NCBI GenBank assembly: GCA_040752215.1
Contig: JBFMEX010000028.1
Span: forward strand, 1 to 31,104
Reading direction: 5' to 3'
Length of the DNA: 31,104 nt
DNA from: JBFMEX01 sp040752215
Lineage (GTDB): Bacteria; Pseudomonadota; Alphaproteobacteria; Rhizobiales; Hyphomicrobiaceae
Below, in pieces: positions 1 to 8,584 of the stretch. Position 1 is the stretch's first letter; each line of letters begins with the position of its first letter. The position numbers and the translations under genes are program-made. The notes beneath the pieces are model-generated. The model was not told the DNA's origin. It was given only the letters and a program-made list of their open reading frames with translations, and searched no databases.

Positions 1-201
1 CCGGCGCCACCCGAGCCGGCGCCGCCCGAGCCGACACCTCCGGCACCGGAGCCGACGCCGCCTGCGCCGGCGCCCGAGCCTCCGCCACCCGAGCCGTCGC
101 CTGCTCCGCAACCGGCACCACCGGCGCCGGAGCCGCAGAAGAGCTGGTGGCAGCGAGGCTGGGATTCGGTTACCGGCTGGATCAAGGGCTGGTGGAAATA
201 G
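1..201 (+). CDS. C-terminus of a Pro/Glu-rich protein with Trp-rich tail (partial)
   Basis: The frame is open from the first base to a TAG at 199-201, giving 66 residues. The 5' part lies outside the window. The first ~46 residues are almost only Pro, Ala and Glu in PAPPEP/PTPPAPEP-type repeats, which suggests an extended, rigid spacer such as those found in cell-wall or periplasm-spanning proteins. The last 20 residues (KSWWQRGWDSVTGWIKGWWK) contain six Trp and four basic residues, and look like a short amphipathic membrane- or glycan-contacting end. Two secreted protease genes follow on the same strand, so a role at the cell surface is plausible but inferred. I do not recognise the family, and the function is unknown. 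Confidence 0.75.
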   Translation, partial: PAPPEPAPPEPTPPAPEPTPPAPAPEPPPPEPSPAPQPAPPAPEPQKSWWQRGWDSVTGWIKGWWK

Positions 202-373
202 TAGTCGGCCGATCGCGCCTGCGCTTTGCCTCGGTTGGCCGCTATACTGGCAATGGTGGCTGTGCAGCGGAATGGGGCGCCGCAGGCGTGCCATGACGCG
301 GCACCCGGAGGCGGATCGCGGCGCGGAAGGGAACGGGCGGCGCGGCCGGCTCCGCGAGCATGAGGAGAGGGTC

Positions 374-2692
374 ATGAAGGGAAGTGTCCTGGTCGCCGGT
401 CTCGCGCTTGCGGCGGGCGCGATCGGCGGCGGCAGCGCCGACGCCCAGTCGCTGCCGCCCGAGCAGCAGCGCTTGAAGCAACTGCTCGAGCAGAAATACT
501 CCGGCTCGCGCGGCCCGACCACGCGCAGCCTCGGATCTCCGCCACCGGTCAAGTCCGCGCCGGCGGAGAAAAGGCTCGATCCCAAGGACTTCTACGTCGT
601 CGATCCCGACGGCAAGGTGCGCGAGAAGCGGTCGGAGACGATCGGCCTCGCCGAGCCGATGCGTGGCGCGGCGGAGGGCGACAGCGGCGGCGTGCTCGCG
701 TGGCTGAAGTCGTGGTTCGGCGGTGCGAGCAAGCCCGACAGCTCGCAGGCGACGGCCGACGTCGCGGGAGCGGCCGCGACCGGCGCGCGCACGCGCAGCC
801 TGACGCCTACCGACGCGTCGGCGCAGAATGCGCCGCCGGTGGTGAAAGCGCAGGTCGCGGTCGAGAAGGACAGCTACGTCATCCGCTTGAAGCCCGACGT
901 GACCGGCGATCAGATCGACGCACTGCTGGAGAAATACAATCTGGAGGTGACCAAGGCCGTGCCGGTGCTCGGCGTGCTGCACGTCACGCCGAAAGCGGCA
1001 CCGCCGGCGGCAGCGACGCGCGGAATGACGCGCTCGCTCGCGCCTGAAGCCAAGCCCGATACGCTGAGCGAAGCGTTGGCGCCGAGGATCATTCAGGAGC
1101 TCCGCAACGAGCCGGCGGTCGGCAGCGCGTTCGTCAACTCGACGGTGGCGCCGAAAACGCTGCCGCCACGCAGCGAGACCAAGACCCAGAGCGGCGATGT
1201 CGTCTACGGCTGGAACTGGCGGACCGGCGTCACCGATGACGGTAACTGGGGCCACAAGATGATGCGCCTGCCGCCGGTGTGGACGATCCTCAATGCCTCG
1301 CGCATCGACCACCCCGAGCGAGCGCGCACGCCGAAGGTGTTCCTCGACACCGGCTTCGGCCTGCACGGCCAGCTCACCTACCACAACGTCCAGGGCGGTC
1401 TGACCGCCAACCCCGAGAGCGCCGAGTGCGGCTTCAGCCACGGCACCCACGTGGCCGGCATTGCCGGCGCGATCCACGGTTCGGGGCGCGGCATCGACGG
1501 CATCGTGCCGGACGCCGTCGTCGATGCGGTGCCGATCTCGGCCGAGCTGTGGGTCGAGGGCATATCGGCCGGCGTCAAGGATAAAGGCCAGAGCATCACC
1601 ACGCTCTATGCGCAGGCGATCACCGATCTCGCCGAGTATCTGCTGTCGGCGAGCCCTCTGCCGGCGGGCAAGCGGCGCGTCGTCAACGTCAGCCTCGCCT
1701 ACAACTGGGTCGATGCCGGGGCAAAGATCGAGGACGGCTCGATCGCCGACGAGAGCCTCAAGGCGCATGTTCTCAATCAGGCGGACCTCTTGCGCTTCGT
1801 CGCGACGATGACGATCAACCAGGTGTTGTTTGTCGCTGCGGCCGGTAACGACTCGGAAGGGCTTGCCACACCCGTGCAGGCGAAGTGGTTCACCCCGTTC
1901 GCATTCGCCGGCACACACTCATCGGATGTGTTCCAGCCACTGCCGAACATCCTCGTCGTCGAGGCGATCGACCGGGCCGGCATGCGGGCGCCGTTCTCCA
2001 ACGCGGGCGGGCATGTCTCCGCGCCGGGAGTCGACGTGATGAGCACGCTGGCCGGTCCGAGCGACACCTACGGCGTGTGCAGCGGCACCTCGCAGGCGGC
2101 GCCGCACGTCGCCGCGCTCGCTGCCATTCTGTTCGAGCTCGACCCCGCGAGGACGCCGGCCGAGATCGGACGAATCATTCGCGAATCCGCTGTTGTCGAC
2201 GAGAAGAGTGACGCCGCGCCGCGGATCGACGCGTTCGAGGCGGTACTGCGGTTGAAGCCCGACCTGCTCAAGTCGATCGTCGATCTCAACGGCGACGAGA
2301 ACGTCGATGCCCTGGATCTCGAGATCTTCCGCCAGCATCTGGTGGCAATCATGGAGGAGGACGCCGGTGGCGCGTCGATCGCGCTCGACTTGAACGGTGA
2401 CGGCAACATCAATGGCGACGAGCGATGCTGGCCGCTGATCGACTTCAATGCCAGCGGCAAGGTCTCGTTCGATCTCGCCGATGCGCGGCCCGTCGGCGGG
2501 CAGATGCTCGGCGATCTCGATGTCGTCAAGCGCGTCTGGACGGACACCGCGAAGCCGTTCGAGGCGGCCGTGGCCGAGCTTGGAATCGACAAGCTCGCCG
2601 AGCGCTGGATGGCAACGAGCGAGGCCGGGCGGAAGCAACTGGTTGCGACCGACGGACCGTCGCGCGGCGGCATGAGCGTCAGCTGCCGGTGA
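374..2692 (+). CDS. Secreted subtilisin-like serine protease (S8) with dockerin-like calcium loops
   Basis: The product has 772 residues. The ATG at 374 follows GAGGAGAGGG at 362-371 and opens a signal peptide with cleavage expected after ADA (residue 24). An ATG at 272 would give an Arg-rich extension that hides the signal. Residues ~155-195 resemble an inhibitory propeptide. The triad is Asp325 (FLDTGFG), His356 (HGTHVAG) and Ser573 (SGTSQAAPH), in S8 order. After the catalytic domain, residues 637-700 hold three EF-hand/dockerin-type loops (DLNGDEN at 637, DLNGDGN at 672, then DFNASGK), probably calcium-binding. TRSL occurs three times before the catalytic domain (residues 50, 140, 219). 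A TATACT at 243-248 lacks a clear -35. The metalloprotease gene follows after 50 bp, so co-expression is likely. The peptidase call is firm; the dockerin-like part rests on motif only. Confidence 0.93.
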   Translation: MKGSVLVAGLALAAGAIGGGSADAQSLPPEQQRLKQLLEQKYSGSRGPTTRSLGSPPPVKSAPAEKRLDPKDFYVVDPDGKVREKRSETIGLAEPMRGAAEGDSGGVLAWLKSWFGGASKPDSSQATADVAGAAATGARTRSLTPTDASAQNAPPVVKAQVAVEKDSYVIRLKPDVTGDQIDALLEKYNLEVTKAVPVLGVLHVTPKAAPPAAATRGMTRSLAPEAKPDTLSEALAPRIIQELRNEPAVGSAFVNSTVAPKTLPPRSETKTQSGDVVYGWNWRTGVTDDGNWGHKMMRLPPVWTILNASRIDHPERARTPKVFLDTGFGLHGQLTYHNVQGGLTANPESAECGFSHGTHVAGIAGAIHGSGRGIDGIVPDAVVDAVPISAELWVEGISAGVKDKGQSITTLYAQAITDLAEYLLSASPLPAGKRRVVNVSLAYNWVDAGAKIEDGSIADESLKAHVLNQADLLRFVATMTINQVLFVAAAGNDSEGLATPVQAKWFTPFAFAGTHSSDVFQPLPNILVVEAIDRAGMRAPFSNAGGHVSAPGVDVMSTLAGPSDTYGVCSGTSQAAPHVAALAAILFELDPARTPAEIGRIIRESAVVDEKSDAAPRIDAFEAVLRLKPDLLKSIVDLNGDENVDALDLEIFRQHLVAIMEEDAGGASIALDLNGDGNINGDERCWPLIDFNASGKVSFDLADARPVGGQMLGDLDVVKRVWTDTAKPFEAAVAELGIDKLAERWMATSEAGRKQLVATDGPSRGGMSVSCR

Positions 2693-2742
2693 TGTGGCGG
2701 GGCGTCTCGGCGCAAGCGAGAGCGCGAGCGAGGAGGAGTGGC

Positions 2743-4521
2743 ATGCACAGAGTGCTGGCAGGATCGGCGGTCGCGCTCGCACTGGCTGCGCTGGCCGGCG
2801 GACCGGCGCGGGCGGAGGATATCGAGGCCGAGGTGCGCGAGGCGATCACGGCCGCCAAGCGCGTGCATCCCGAGATCAAGGCGAGCATCGACGAGGGCAC
2901 AGGCCTGCCGCGCCGCATCAGCGGCCTCAAGTCGCGACCCGATCCGACCGCGGCACTGACGGTGACGCGCGACGCCAAGGGCCAGCCGAGCGAGGACTCG
3001 GTTCGCCGCGCCGTCGAGGCGTTCCTGGCGACGCGCGAGATCTCCGCCACCTTCCCGCAGAAGAATGCCAAGGCCAAGCGCGTTGTCTCCGAGATCCGGC
3101 ATGATCCCGACATCAAGGGCCAGAGCGTCGCAGTGGTGACGCAGCAGGTCAATGGCATCCCGGTGTTCGGCTCGTCGGCGCGGTTCATCGTCAATCCCCG
3201 CTTGGCGGTGATCGACATCACCGCGAGCTTCTCGACCACCAAGGTCGAGACGACGGAGGCCAAGATCTCGGAGGCCGATGCGATCAAGGCGGCGCGCGAG
3301 ACGCTGCTCGAGATGCTCGATGAGCGCAAGGGCGATCCCGGTCTCGACCGGCTCGGCGCCAGCGCCGAGGGGCTGCAGGCGACGGCCGAGAAGACGTTTT
3401 TCGATCCGGCGCTGATGCGCGCGCGCGGCGCGCGGCAGGGGCCGATCCGGCTCGCCTATCTGGTGCGAATCGAGGCGTTCCACTTCTTCGTCGATGCCGA
3501 GACCAGCGAGGTGCTGTTCTTCTACCGCGACCGGCCCACGGTGATGGTCCGCCGCGTCTTCGATCTCGACGGCACCAGCCAGTTCCCCGGCGCGCAGCTG
3601 ATCGACGAGCAGCTGGGCGTCGCGAGCCAGTCGCTGCCCGAGGATGGCCAGAGGGCGATGGACAATTCCGGCGCCGTTCACGCCTACTTCCTGTCCGTGC
3701 TCGGCCGCGACAGCTACGACGACGTCGACGGCGACGGGCCGCAGGGCGGTGGCGCGCTCGAATCCTACATCCGCTTCGACACGATGAAGAACGCGCTTTG
3801 GTGCAAGACGCCGAGCTTCGAGTGCCCTAAGCCCGACGTCATGGTGTACGGGCCGGGGTTCGCCGGCGCGCTGGATGTCGTCGCGCACGAGGTGACGCAC
3901 GGCGTGATCTCGTATTCGGCAGGCCTGATCTACAGCGACGAATCCGGTGCGGCGAACGAAGGGTTCGCCGACATCTTCGGCGCGCTGGTCGAGTTCCACA
4001 GAGGCGGCGGCAAGGGCAACTGGGTGATCGGCGAGCAGCTGCCGGGCGCCTCGATCGAGCAGCCGATGCGCTCGATGGAAAACCCCAACCTGTCGCTCGC
4101 GGGGCGCTCGATGTTCGCCAAGGCCGACCCGTTCTCACCGAGCAACCGCGGGCAGCCGGACCACTATGCCGACTACGTCGACCGCGACGATCCGATCTGC
4201 GAGACGACCTACGATTATTTCAACGGCTGCGTGCACTTCAATAGCGGCATCCTGAACAAGCTCGCCCATCTCGTCGCCGTCGGCGGCACGCATCGCGGGG
4301 CGCAGGTGAAAGGCATCGGTGTCAACAAGCTCGGCCGCGTCGCTTATCGCGCGCTGACCATGCGGCTCAACCCGAGCTCCGGGCTGCCGGACGCCGGCGC
4401 GGCATTCGGCGACGCTTGCGATGATCTCGCCGCGGCGGGCGTCGCCGGCTTTTCCAAGGCGGACTGCGCCGAGGTCGAGAAGGCGCGCCGAGCGGTCGGC
4501 CTCGGGCCGGCGGGGACGTAA
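2743..4521 (+). CDS. Secreted thermolysin-family (M4) neutral metalloprotease
   Basis: The product has 592 residues. The ATG at 2743 follows GAGGAGG and begins a signal peptide (MHRVLAGSAVALALAALAGG, cleavage after ARA near residue 25). The in-frame ATG at 2425 lies inside the subtilase gene. Residues ~60-270 look like the FTP/PepSY-type propeptide that holds M4 enzymes inactive. The zinc site is complete: HEVTH gives His382, Glu383 and His386, and NEGFAD gives Glu406, exactly 20 residues after the second His as in thermolysin. CVHFNSGILNK carries His498, equivalent to thermolysin's transition-state His231. The gene starts 50 bp after the subtilase stop on the same strand. Two unrelated exported endopeptidases in one unit suggest extracellular protein digestion or one processing the other (inference). 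Confidence 0.95.
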   Translation: MHRVLAGSAVALALAALAGGPARAEDIEAEVREAITAAKRVHPEIKASIDEGTGLPRRISGLKSRPDPTAALTVTRDAKGQPSEDSVRRAVEAFLATREISATFPQKNAKAKRVVSEIRHDPDIKGQSVAVVTQQVNGIPVFGSSARFIVNPRLAVIDITASFSTTKVETTEAKISEADAIKAARETLLEMLDERKGDPGLDRLGASAEGLQATAEKTFFDPALMRARGARQGPIRLAYLVRIEAFHFFVDAETSEVLFFYRDRPTVMVRRVFDLDGTSQFPGAQLIDEQLGVASQSLPEDGQRAMDNSGAVHAYFLSVLGRDSYDDVDGDGPQGGGALESYIRFDTMKNALWCKTPSFECPKPDVMVYGPGFAGALDVVAHEVTHGVISYSAGLIYSDESGAANEGFADIFGALVEFHRGGGKGNWVIGEQLPGASIEQPMRSMENPNLSLAGRSMFAKADPFSPSNRGQPDHYADYVDRDDPICETTYDYFNGCVHFNSGILNKLAHLVAVGGTHRGAQVKGIGVNKLGRVAYRALTMRLNPSSGLPDAGAAFGDACDDLAAAGVAGFSKADCAEVEKARRAVGLGPAGT

Positions 4522-4547
4522 GAGCGGCGCGCGCCGGATGGCCGCTC
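4522..4547. terminator. Hairpin after the protease operon
   Basis: Arms GAGCGGC (4522-4528) and GCCGCTC (4541-4547) pair over 7 bp immediately after the metalloprotease stop. There is no T-run, so intrinsic termination is uncertain. It lies between convergent genes and could act in both directions. Confidence 0.3.
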
Positions 4548-4617
4548 CGGCCACGATGACAACCGTGCGCGGCGCGTTATCGCACCGTCGTTACCGAAGC
4601 AACCGCGATCACGGCGC

Positions 4618-5628
4618 TCACGACGCGATCGGAACGAGACCTTCCTCGACCAGCACCTTGAACATCACTGCGCCACCGCACTGCTTGGAGACAGCGTCGG
4701 GGTCCCACACGTTGTCGCGCACGTACTTGCCCTTGGAATAGTGATTGGAGAAGCTCCACAGATACGGCGTGTTGATCTTGTGCAGCGTGCGGCTGCGCCA
4801 GCCGTTGTAGCCCTCCCAGCGATAGAGCGTCGCGGCGAGGCTCCAGTCGGTCTGATCGGCGAAGCCGTCGTACTTGATGGCGTCGACGGCGCTCGAGGCC
4901 CAGTCGTTGGGCGGGTTCCACACCGGCGGACGGTTGGCCGGGACCTGCCAGGTTCTGCGTGACAGCGGATCGCCGTTGTGCAGGTGGGCGCGGAAGTTGA
5001 AGCTCGCCTCCATCGCATGAATGATGGCGATGAAGTACCAAGGCGCGCACACCGCGTTGGCGACCTCGGCATAGCGCTTGCGGTTGTCCTCGTCCTTCAG
5101 CTGGCTCGTGTACCAGTTGACGAGCGAGCGGTTGGCCTCGCGCGGCTCGCACGTCTGGAACAAGGTCACGTACTCGTTGCGCAGCTTGTCGTCGAGAACC
5201 GGGCGCGCGACGACGGATGCGAGCCCCGTGCCTGGCTCGCGATCCTGGCGCGGCATGCGTTCGGCAGCGGTCAGGCGTTGCAGGAGATCGGCGGCGCGGC
5301 TGATCAGCGCCTCGGCCTCGGCGCTCGCCTTCTCGCGTGCCGCGCTCTCGAGCGATCTCAGGAACTCGACCACCGATGGCATTACCTCGTCGAAACCGGT
5401 GCCGCCGGTGACGCCGAACGACATGTGCGGCACCGAGAGGCCGGCGCGGCCGGCGTCGATGGCGATGCCGCCGAGCTCGCGCCACGGATTGGTCACGCCG
5501 CGCGTGGCAGTGGCGGCGAGCTGGCGCTGGATCGGCTCCGGCATGAAGCCCGTGAGCACCGGCGTCGAGGCTGCGGCGGCGGTTGTGGCCACGAAGCGGC
5601 GGCGGGTGATCTTGCTCAGGTGCCCCAC
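4618..5628 (-). CDS. Tat-exported lysozyme-family (COG5526-like) putative murein hydrolase
   Basis: The product has 336 residues. I chose the GTG at 5628 because AGGGAGGG lies just upstream and the protein then begins directly with a twin-arginine signal (TRRRF at residues 8-12, then an Ala-rich stretch). The ATG at 5709 would bury this signal behind 27 residues. The C-terminal half has features I associate with the lysozyme-like family COG5526: HAMEASFNF with Glu207 as candidate catalytic acid, HLHNGDPL (215-222), VWNPPNDW, DAIKYDGF, YLWSFSNHYSKGKYV and a Cys-Gly-Gly near the end. The first ~170 residues are family-unassigned. The product would be folded in the cytoplasm and exported to the periplasm. 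It converges on the protease operon. Family assignment is from remembered motifs, so the enzymatic activity is inferred. Confidence 0.7.
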   Translation of the reverse strand: MGHLSKITRRRFVATTAAAASTPVLTGFMPEPIQRQLAATATRGVTNPWRELGGIAIDAGRAGLSVPHMSFGVTGGTGFDEVMPSVVEFLRSLESAAREKASAEAEALISRAADLLQRLTAAERMPRQDREPGTGLASVVARPVLDDKLRNEYVTLFQTCEPREANRSLVNWYTSQLKDEDNRKRYAEVANAVCAPWYFIAIIHAMEASFNFRAHLHNGDPLSRRTWQVPANRPPVWNPPNDWASSAVDAIKYDGFADQTDWSLAATLYRWEGYNGWRSRTLHKINTPYLWSFSNHYSKGKYVRDNVWDPDAVSKQCGGAVMFKVLVEEGLVPIAS

Positions 5629-5751
5629 GGGTCCCTCCCTCGGCTCGTCGCACGCAACCGGGCCTGCACGTGCCGCGCGCATCCCGTTGCCCCGGCGACT
5701 TAAGCACACCTCGGTGGAGCTTGGCAGCGGGTGGGAGATTTTTTGTCCGCC

Positions 5752-6546
5752 TCAGTGGCCTTTCCACTGCGGTCGGCGCTTGGCGAGGAAGGCCTCTCGG
5801 CCCTCGGCGAAATCGGCCGAGGTGTAGCAGAGCGTCACGAGGTCGCCGTCGGCGGCAGCCGGATCGGCCCGCATCCGCCGCATCGCCTCCTTGGTGGCGC
5901 GCAGCGTCAGCGGGGCATGGCCGGCGACCAGCGCCGCCAGCTCGCGGGCGCCAGCCATCAGCGCCGCGTGATCGTCGAAGAGCGTCGAGACGAGGCCTAT
6001 GGCGCGGGCCTCCTCGGCCTCGATCAGGCGGGCGGTGAACAGGATCTCCTTGGTACGCCCGAAGCCGATCAGCGCCGAGAGGCGAGCGAGGTTGGCGATC
6101 GAGAGGCAGTTGCCGAGCGTGCGCGCGATCGGGAAGCCGAAGCGCATGTCGCTGGTAGCGATCCTGAGGTCACAGCAGGCCGCGATCGCCGCGCCGCCAC
6201 CGGTGCAGGCGCCGGCGATTGCCGCGATGGTCGGCACCGGGCAGCGCTCGATCGCGCCGAGAACCTCGTCCATGTGCGCCTCGTAGCCGAGCGCCTGCTC
6301 CGCAGTCGAGAAATCGCGGAACGCGGAGATATCGGTGCCGGCGGCGAAGGCGCGGTCCCCCCCGCCGGTGACGATCAGCGCCGCGATCTCGCCGCCGGGC
6401 ACGATGGCGCGGGCGATCTCGGCGAGGCGATCGTACATGGCGAGCGTCAGCGCATTGCGGAACTCGGGCCGGTCGAGCGTCACGACGGCGATGCGGTCGG
6501 CGATCTCGAGCCGAACCTGGCCGTCGTCGGCGGGGGTGGTGCTCAT
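5752..6546 (-). CDS. Enoyl-CoA hydratase/isomerase (crotonase) family protein
   Basis: The product has 264 residues, usual for the family. The ATG at 6546 follows GAGGAG. The crotonase fold is shown by TLDRPEFRNAL near the N-terminus, FAAGTDISAF for the first oxyanion-hole strand, and GACTGGGAAIAACCDLRIA for the CoA-binding and second oxyanion segment. The two glutamates of classical hydratases appear to be missing: the GGGCE position reads GGGAA, and the PE position after FG reads PI. It is therefore probably not a standard beta-oxidation hydratase; other crotonase-superfamily chemistries (isomerase, thioesterase, decarboxylase) remain possible. It starts 168 bp from the divergent DUF2237 gene and ends 123 bp before the Tat lysozyme-like gene. 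The family call is firm and the reaction unknown. Confidence 0.9.
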   Translation of the reverse strand: MSTTPADDGQVRLEIADRIAVVTLDRPEFRNALTLAMYDRLAEIARAIVPGGEIAALIVTGGGDRAFAAGTDISAFRDFSTAEQALGYEAHMDEVLGAIERCPVPTIAAIAGACTGGGAAIAACCDLRIATSDMRFGFPIARTLGNCLSIANLARLSALIGFGRTKEILFTARLIEAEEARAIGLVSTLFDDHAALMAGARELAALVAGHAPLTLRATKEAMRRMRADPAAADGDLVTLCYTSADFAEGREAFLAKRRPQWKGH

Positions 6547-6714
6547 GGGGCTGAGGCTCCTCGCGGCGGGCGGATGTCCGGAGCCGGTTATAGGCGGGTT
6601 CCGAGCGCGAGGGGAGCGGGAACGAGGCGACGTCCAATTCGGCCAGACCGGCTCTTGCCGTCGCCGCCGGGAGGCCCGATATCAGGGTCGCATTCCTGAT
6701 CCGGCGAGACAGCG

Positions 6715-7092
6715 ATGGCCAGAAGCCCCGACCGCAACGTCCTCGGCGAGCCGCTCGCGCCGTGCTCGAGCCGGCCGCTGACCGGTTTCTACCGCGATGG
6801 CGGCTGCGCCACCGGTCCCGAGGACGTCGGCTGCCACACCGTCTGCGCGGTCATGACGGCGGAGTTCCTGGCGTTCTCCAAACGGCGCGGCAATGACCTG
6901 TCGACACCGATTCCCGAGTACGGCTTTCCGGGACTCTCGCCCGGCGACCGCTGGTGCCTGTGCGCGGCGCGTTGGCAGGAGGCGCTGGAAGCGGGCGCCG
7001 CGCCGCGCGTGCATCTGCAGGCGACGCACGAGGCCGCGCTCGCCTACACCGATCTTGCCGACCTGAAGCGCCACGCCATCGATCTTTCGTGA
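6715..7092 (+). CDS. DUF2237 family protein
   Basis: The product has 125 residues from an ATG preceded by GGCGAGA. The protein matches the DUF2237 (COG3651) pattern closely: NVLGEPLAPCSSRPLTGFYR, GGCATGPEDVGCHTVCAVMT, FLAFSKRRGNDLSTP, FGFPGLSPGDRWCLC-type sequence (here YGFPGLSPGDRWCLC) and the ATHEAAL end. Several conserved Cys and Asp residues suggest a metal or redox site, but I know of no settled biochemical function. The selO gene begins 10 bp after the stop, so the two are probably co-transcribed. The call is confident at the family level only. Confidence 0.92.
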   Translation: MARSPDRNVLGEPLAPCSSRPLTGFYRDGGCATGPEDVGCHTVCAVMTAEFLAFSKRRGNDLSTPIPEYGFPGLSPGDRWCLCAARWQEALEAGAAPRVHLQATHEAALAYTDLADLKRHAIDLS

Positions 7093-7102
7093 CGGGGACG
7101 TC

Positions 7103-8572
7103 GTGCTCGCCTTCGACAACAGCTACGCGCGTCTGCCGGAACACTTCTACGCGCGGCTCGCACCAACACCGGTCGCCGCGCCGCGCCTGTTGAAGCTCAA
7201 CGTCGCGCTGGCCGAGGCGCTCGGGCTCGATGCGCGCGCACTGGCGACGGACGAGGGCGTGGCGCTGCTCGCCGGCAACATGGTGCCGGGCTCCGCCGAG
7301 CCGATCGCGATGGCCTACGCCGGCCACCAGTTCGGCAACTTCGTGCCTGAGCTCGGCGACGGGCGGGCGATCCTGCTCGGCGAGATCATCGCTCCCGGCG
7401 GTGCACGCCGCGACGTGCAGCTCAAAGGCTCGGGGCCGACGCCGTTTTCGCGCCGCGGCGACGGGCGGGCGGCGCTCGGGCCGGTGCTCCGCGAGTACAT
7501 CGTCGCCGAGGCGATGGCAGCGCTCGCCATTCCGACAACGCGCGCGCTGGCGGCGGTCGCGACCGGCGAGAAGGTGCTCCGCGAAGGCTACCTGCCGGGC
7601 GCGGTGCTGACGCGGATCGCGGCGAGCCACATTCGCGTCGGCACCTTCCAGTATTTCGCTGTGCGCGGCGACATCGCGAGCGTTCGCGCCCTCGTCGACT
7701 ACGTCGTCGCCCGCCACTATCCCGCCGCGGCGGAGGCGGCGCGACCGGCGCTCGCACTACTCGAGGCGGTCGCGCTCGGGCAGGCCGAGCTCGTCGCACG
7801 CTGGATGCACGTCGGCTTCATCCATGGCGTGATGAACACCGACAACATGTCGATCGCCGGCGAGACGATCGACTACGGGCCGTGCGCGTTCATGGACGCC
7901 TATCATCCCGCCACCGTCTACAGCTCGATCGACCACATGGGCCGCTACGCGTTCGCCAACCAGCCGCGCATCGCGCAGTGGAACCTGGCACGGCTCGCCG
8001 AAGCGCTATTGCCGCTGCTGGCCGACGTCGAGGAGGAGGCAGTCGAGGTTGCAGAAGCAGCGCTGGCCACCTTCGCGGCGCGGTTCCGGCAGACTTACGT
8101 GGCGGGGCTCCGCCGGAAGCTCGGACTCGTCGAGGAGCGCCCCGAGGATGGCGCTCTGGCCGAGGACCTGCTGCGCCGCATGGCCGAGGGTGGCGCCGAC
8201 TACACGCTGACGTTCCGAAGGCTGGCCGATGCGGCGGCATCGACGGCGGCGGATTCCGAGTTGCGCGCCCTGTTCACCGACCCTGCTGCCTACGACTCGT
8301 GGGCGGTCGGCTGGCGCGAGCGGATGGCGGCGGAGGGCGGGCCGGGGCCGGCGCGGCAGGCGGCGATGCGCGCCGTCAATCCGCTCTACATCCCGCGCAA
8401 CCACTTGGTCGAGGCGGCCATACGCGCGGCGGTCGAGCACGATGACCTCGGCCCATTCGAGACCCTGGTCGAGGTGTCGGGCCGGCCGTTCGAGGCGCAG
8501 GCGGGCCGCGAGCGCCATGCCGCGCCGCCACGGCCGGAGGAGGTCGTGGAACAGACGTTCTGCGGCACGTGA
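7103..8572 (+). CDS. selO: Protein adenylyltransferase SelO (YdiU family)
   Basis: The product has 489 residues, the usual family size. SelO is a pseudokinase-fold enzyme that transfers AMP from ATP to Ser/Thr/Tyr of target proteins and is linked to oxidative stress. The sequence shows the family N-terminus (FDNSYARLPEHFYARL), AYAGHQFGNFVPELGDGRAI, the nucleotide region KGSGPTPFSRRGDGRAA, and the catalytic segment GVMNTDNMSI followed by TIDYGPCAFMDAY. The third residue from the end is Cys487 (TFCGT), at the position where eukaryotic SelO has selenocysteine; Cys261 in YGPC is a possible disulfide partner (inference). The start is the GTG at 7103, 10 bp after the DUF2237 stop. A terminator hairpin follows at 8585. 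Confidence 0.95.
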   Translation: MLAFDNSYARLPEHFYARLAPTPVAAPRLLKLNVALAEALGLDARALATDEGVALLAGNMVPGSAEPIAMAYAGHQFGNFVPELGDGRAILLGEIIAPGGARRDVQLKGSGPTPFSRRGDGRAALGPVLREYIVAEAMAALAIPTTRALAAVATGEKVLREGYLPGAVLTRIAASHIRVGTFQYFAVRGDIASVRALVDYVVARHYPAAAEAARPALALLEAVALGQAELVARWMHVGFIHGVMNTDNMSIAGETIDYGPCAFMDAYHPATVYSSIDHMGRYAFANQPRIAQWNLARLAEALLPLLADVEEEAVEVAEAALATFAARFRQTYVAGLRRKLGLVEERPEDGALAEDLLRRMAEGGADYTLTFRRLADAAASTAADSELRALFTDPAAYDSWAVGWRERMAAEGGPGPARQAAMRAVNPLYIPRNHLVEAAIRAAVEHDDLGPFETLVEVSGRPFEAQAGRERHAAPPRPEEVVEQTFCGT

Positions 8573-8584
8573 GGCGACCCGCGG

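Noticed and set aside
2068..3999. 643-residue open frame on the minus strand
   Set aside because: Antisense to the subtilase and metalloprotease, whose active-site motifs are intact.
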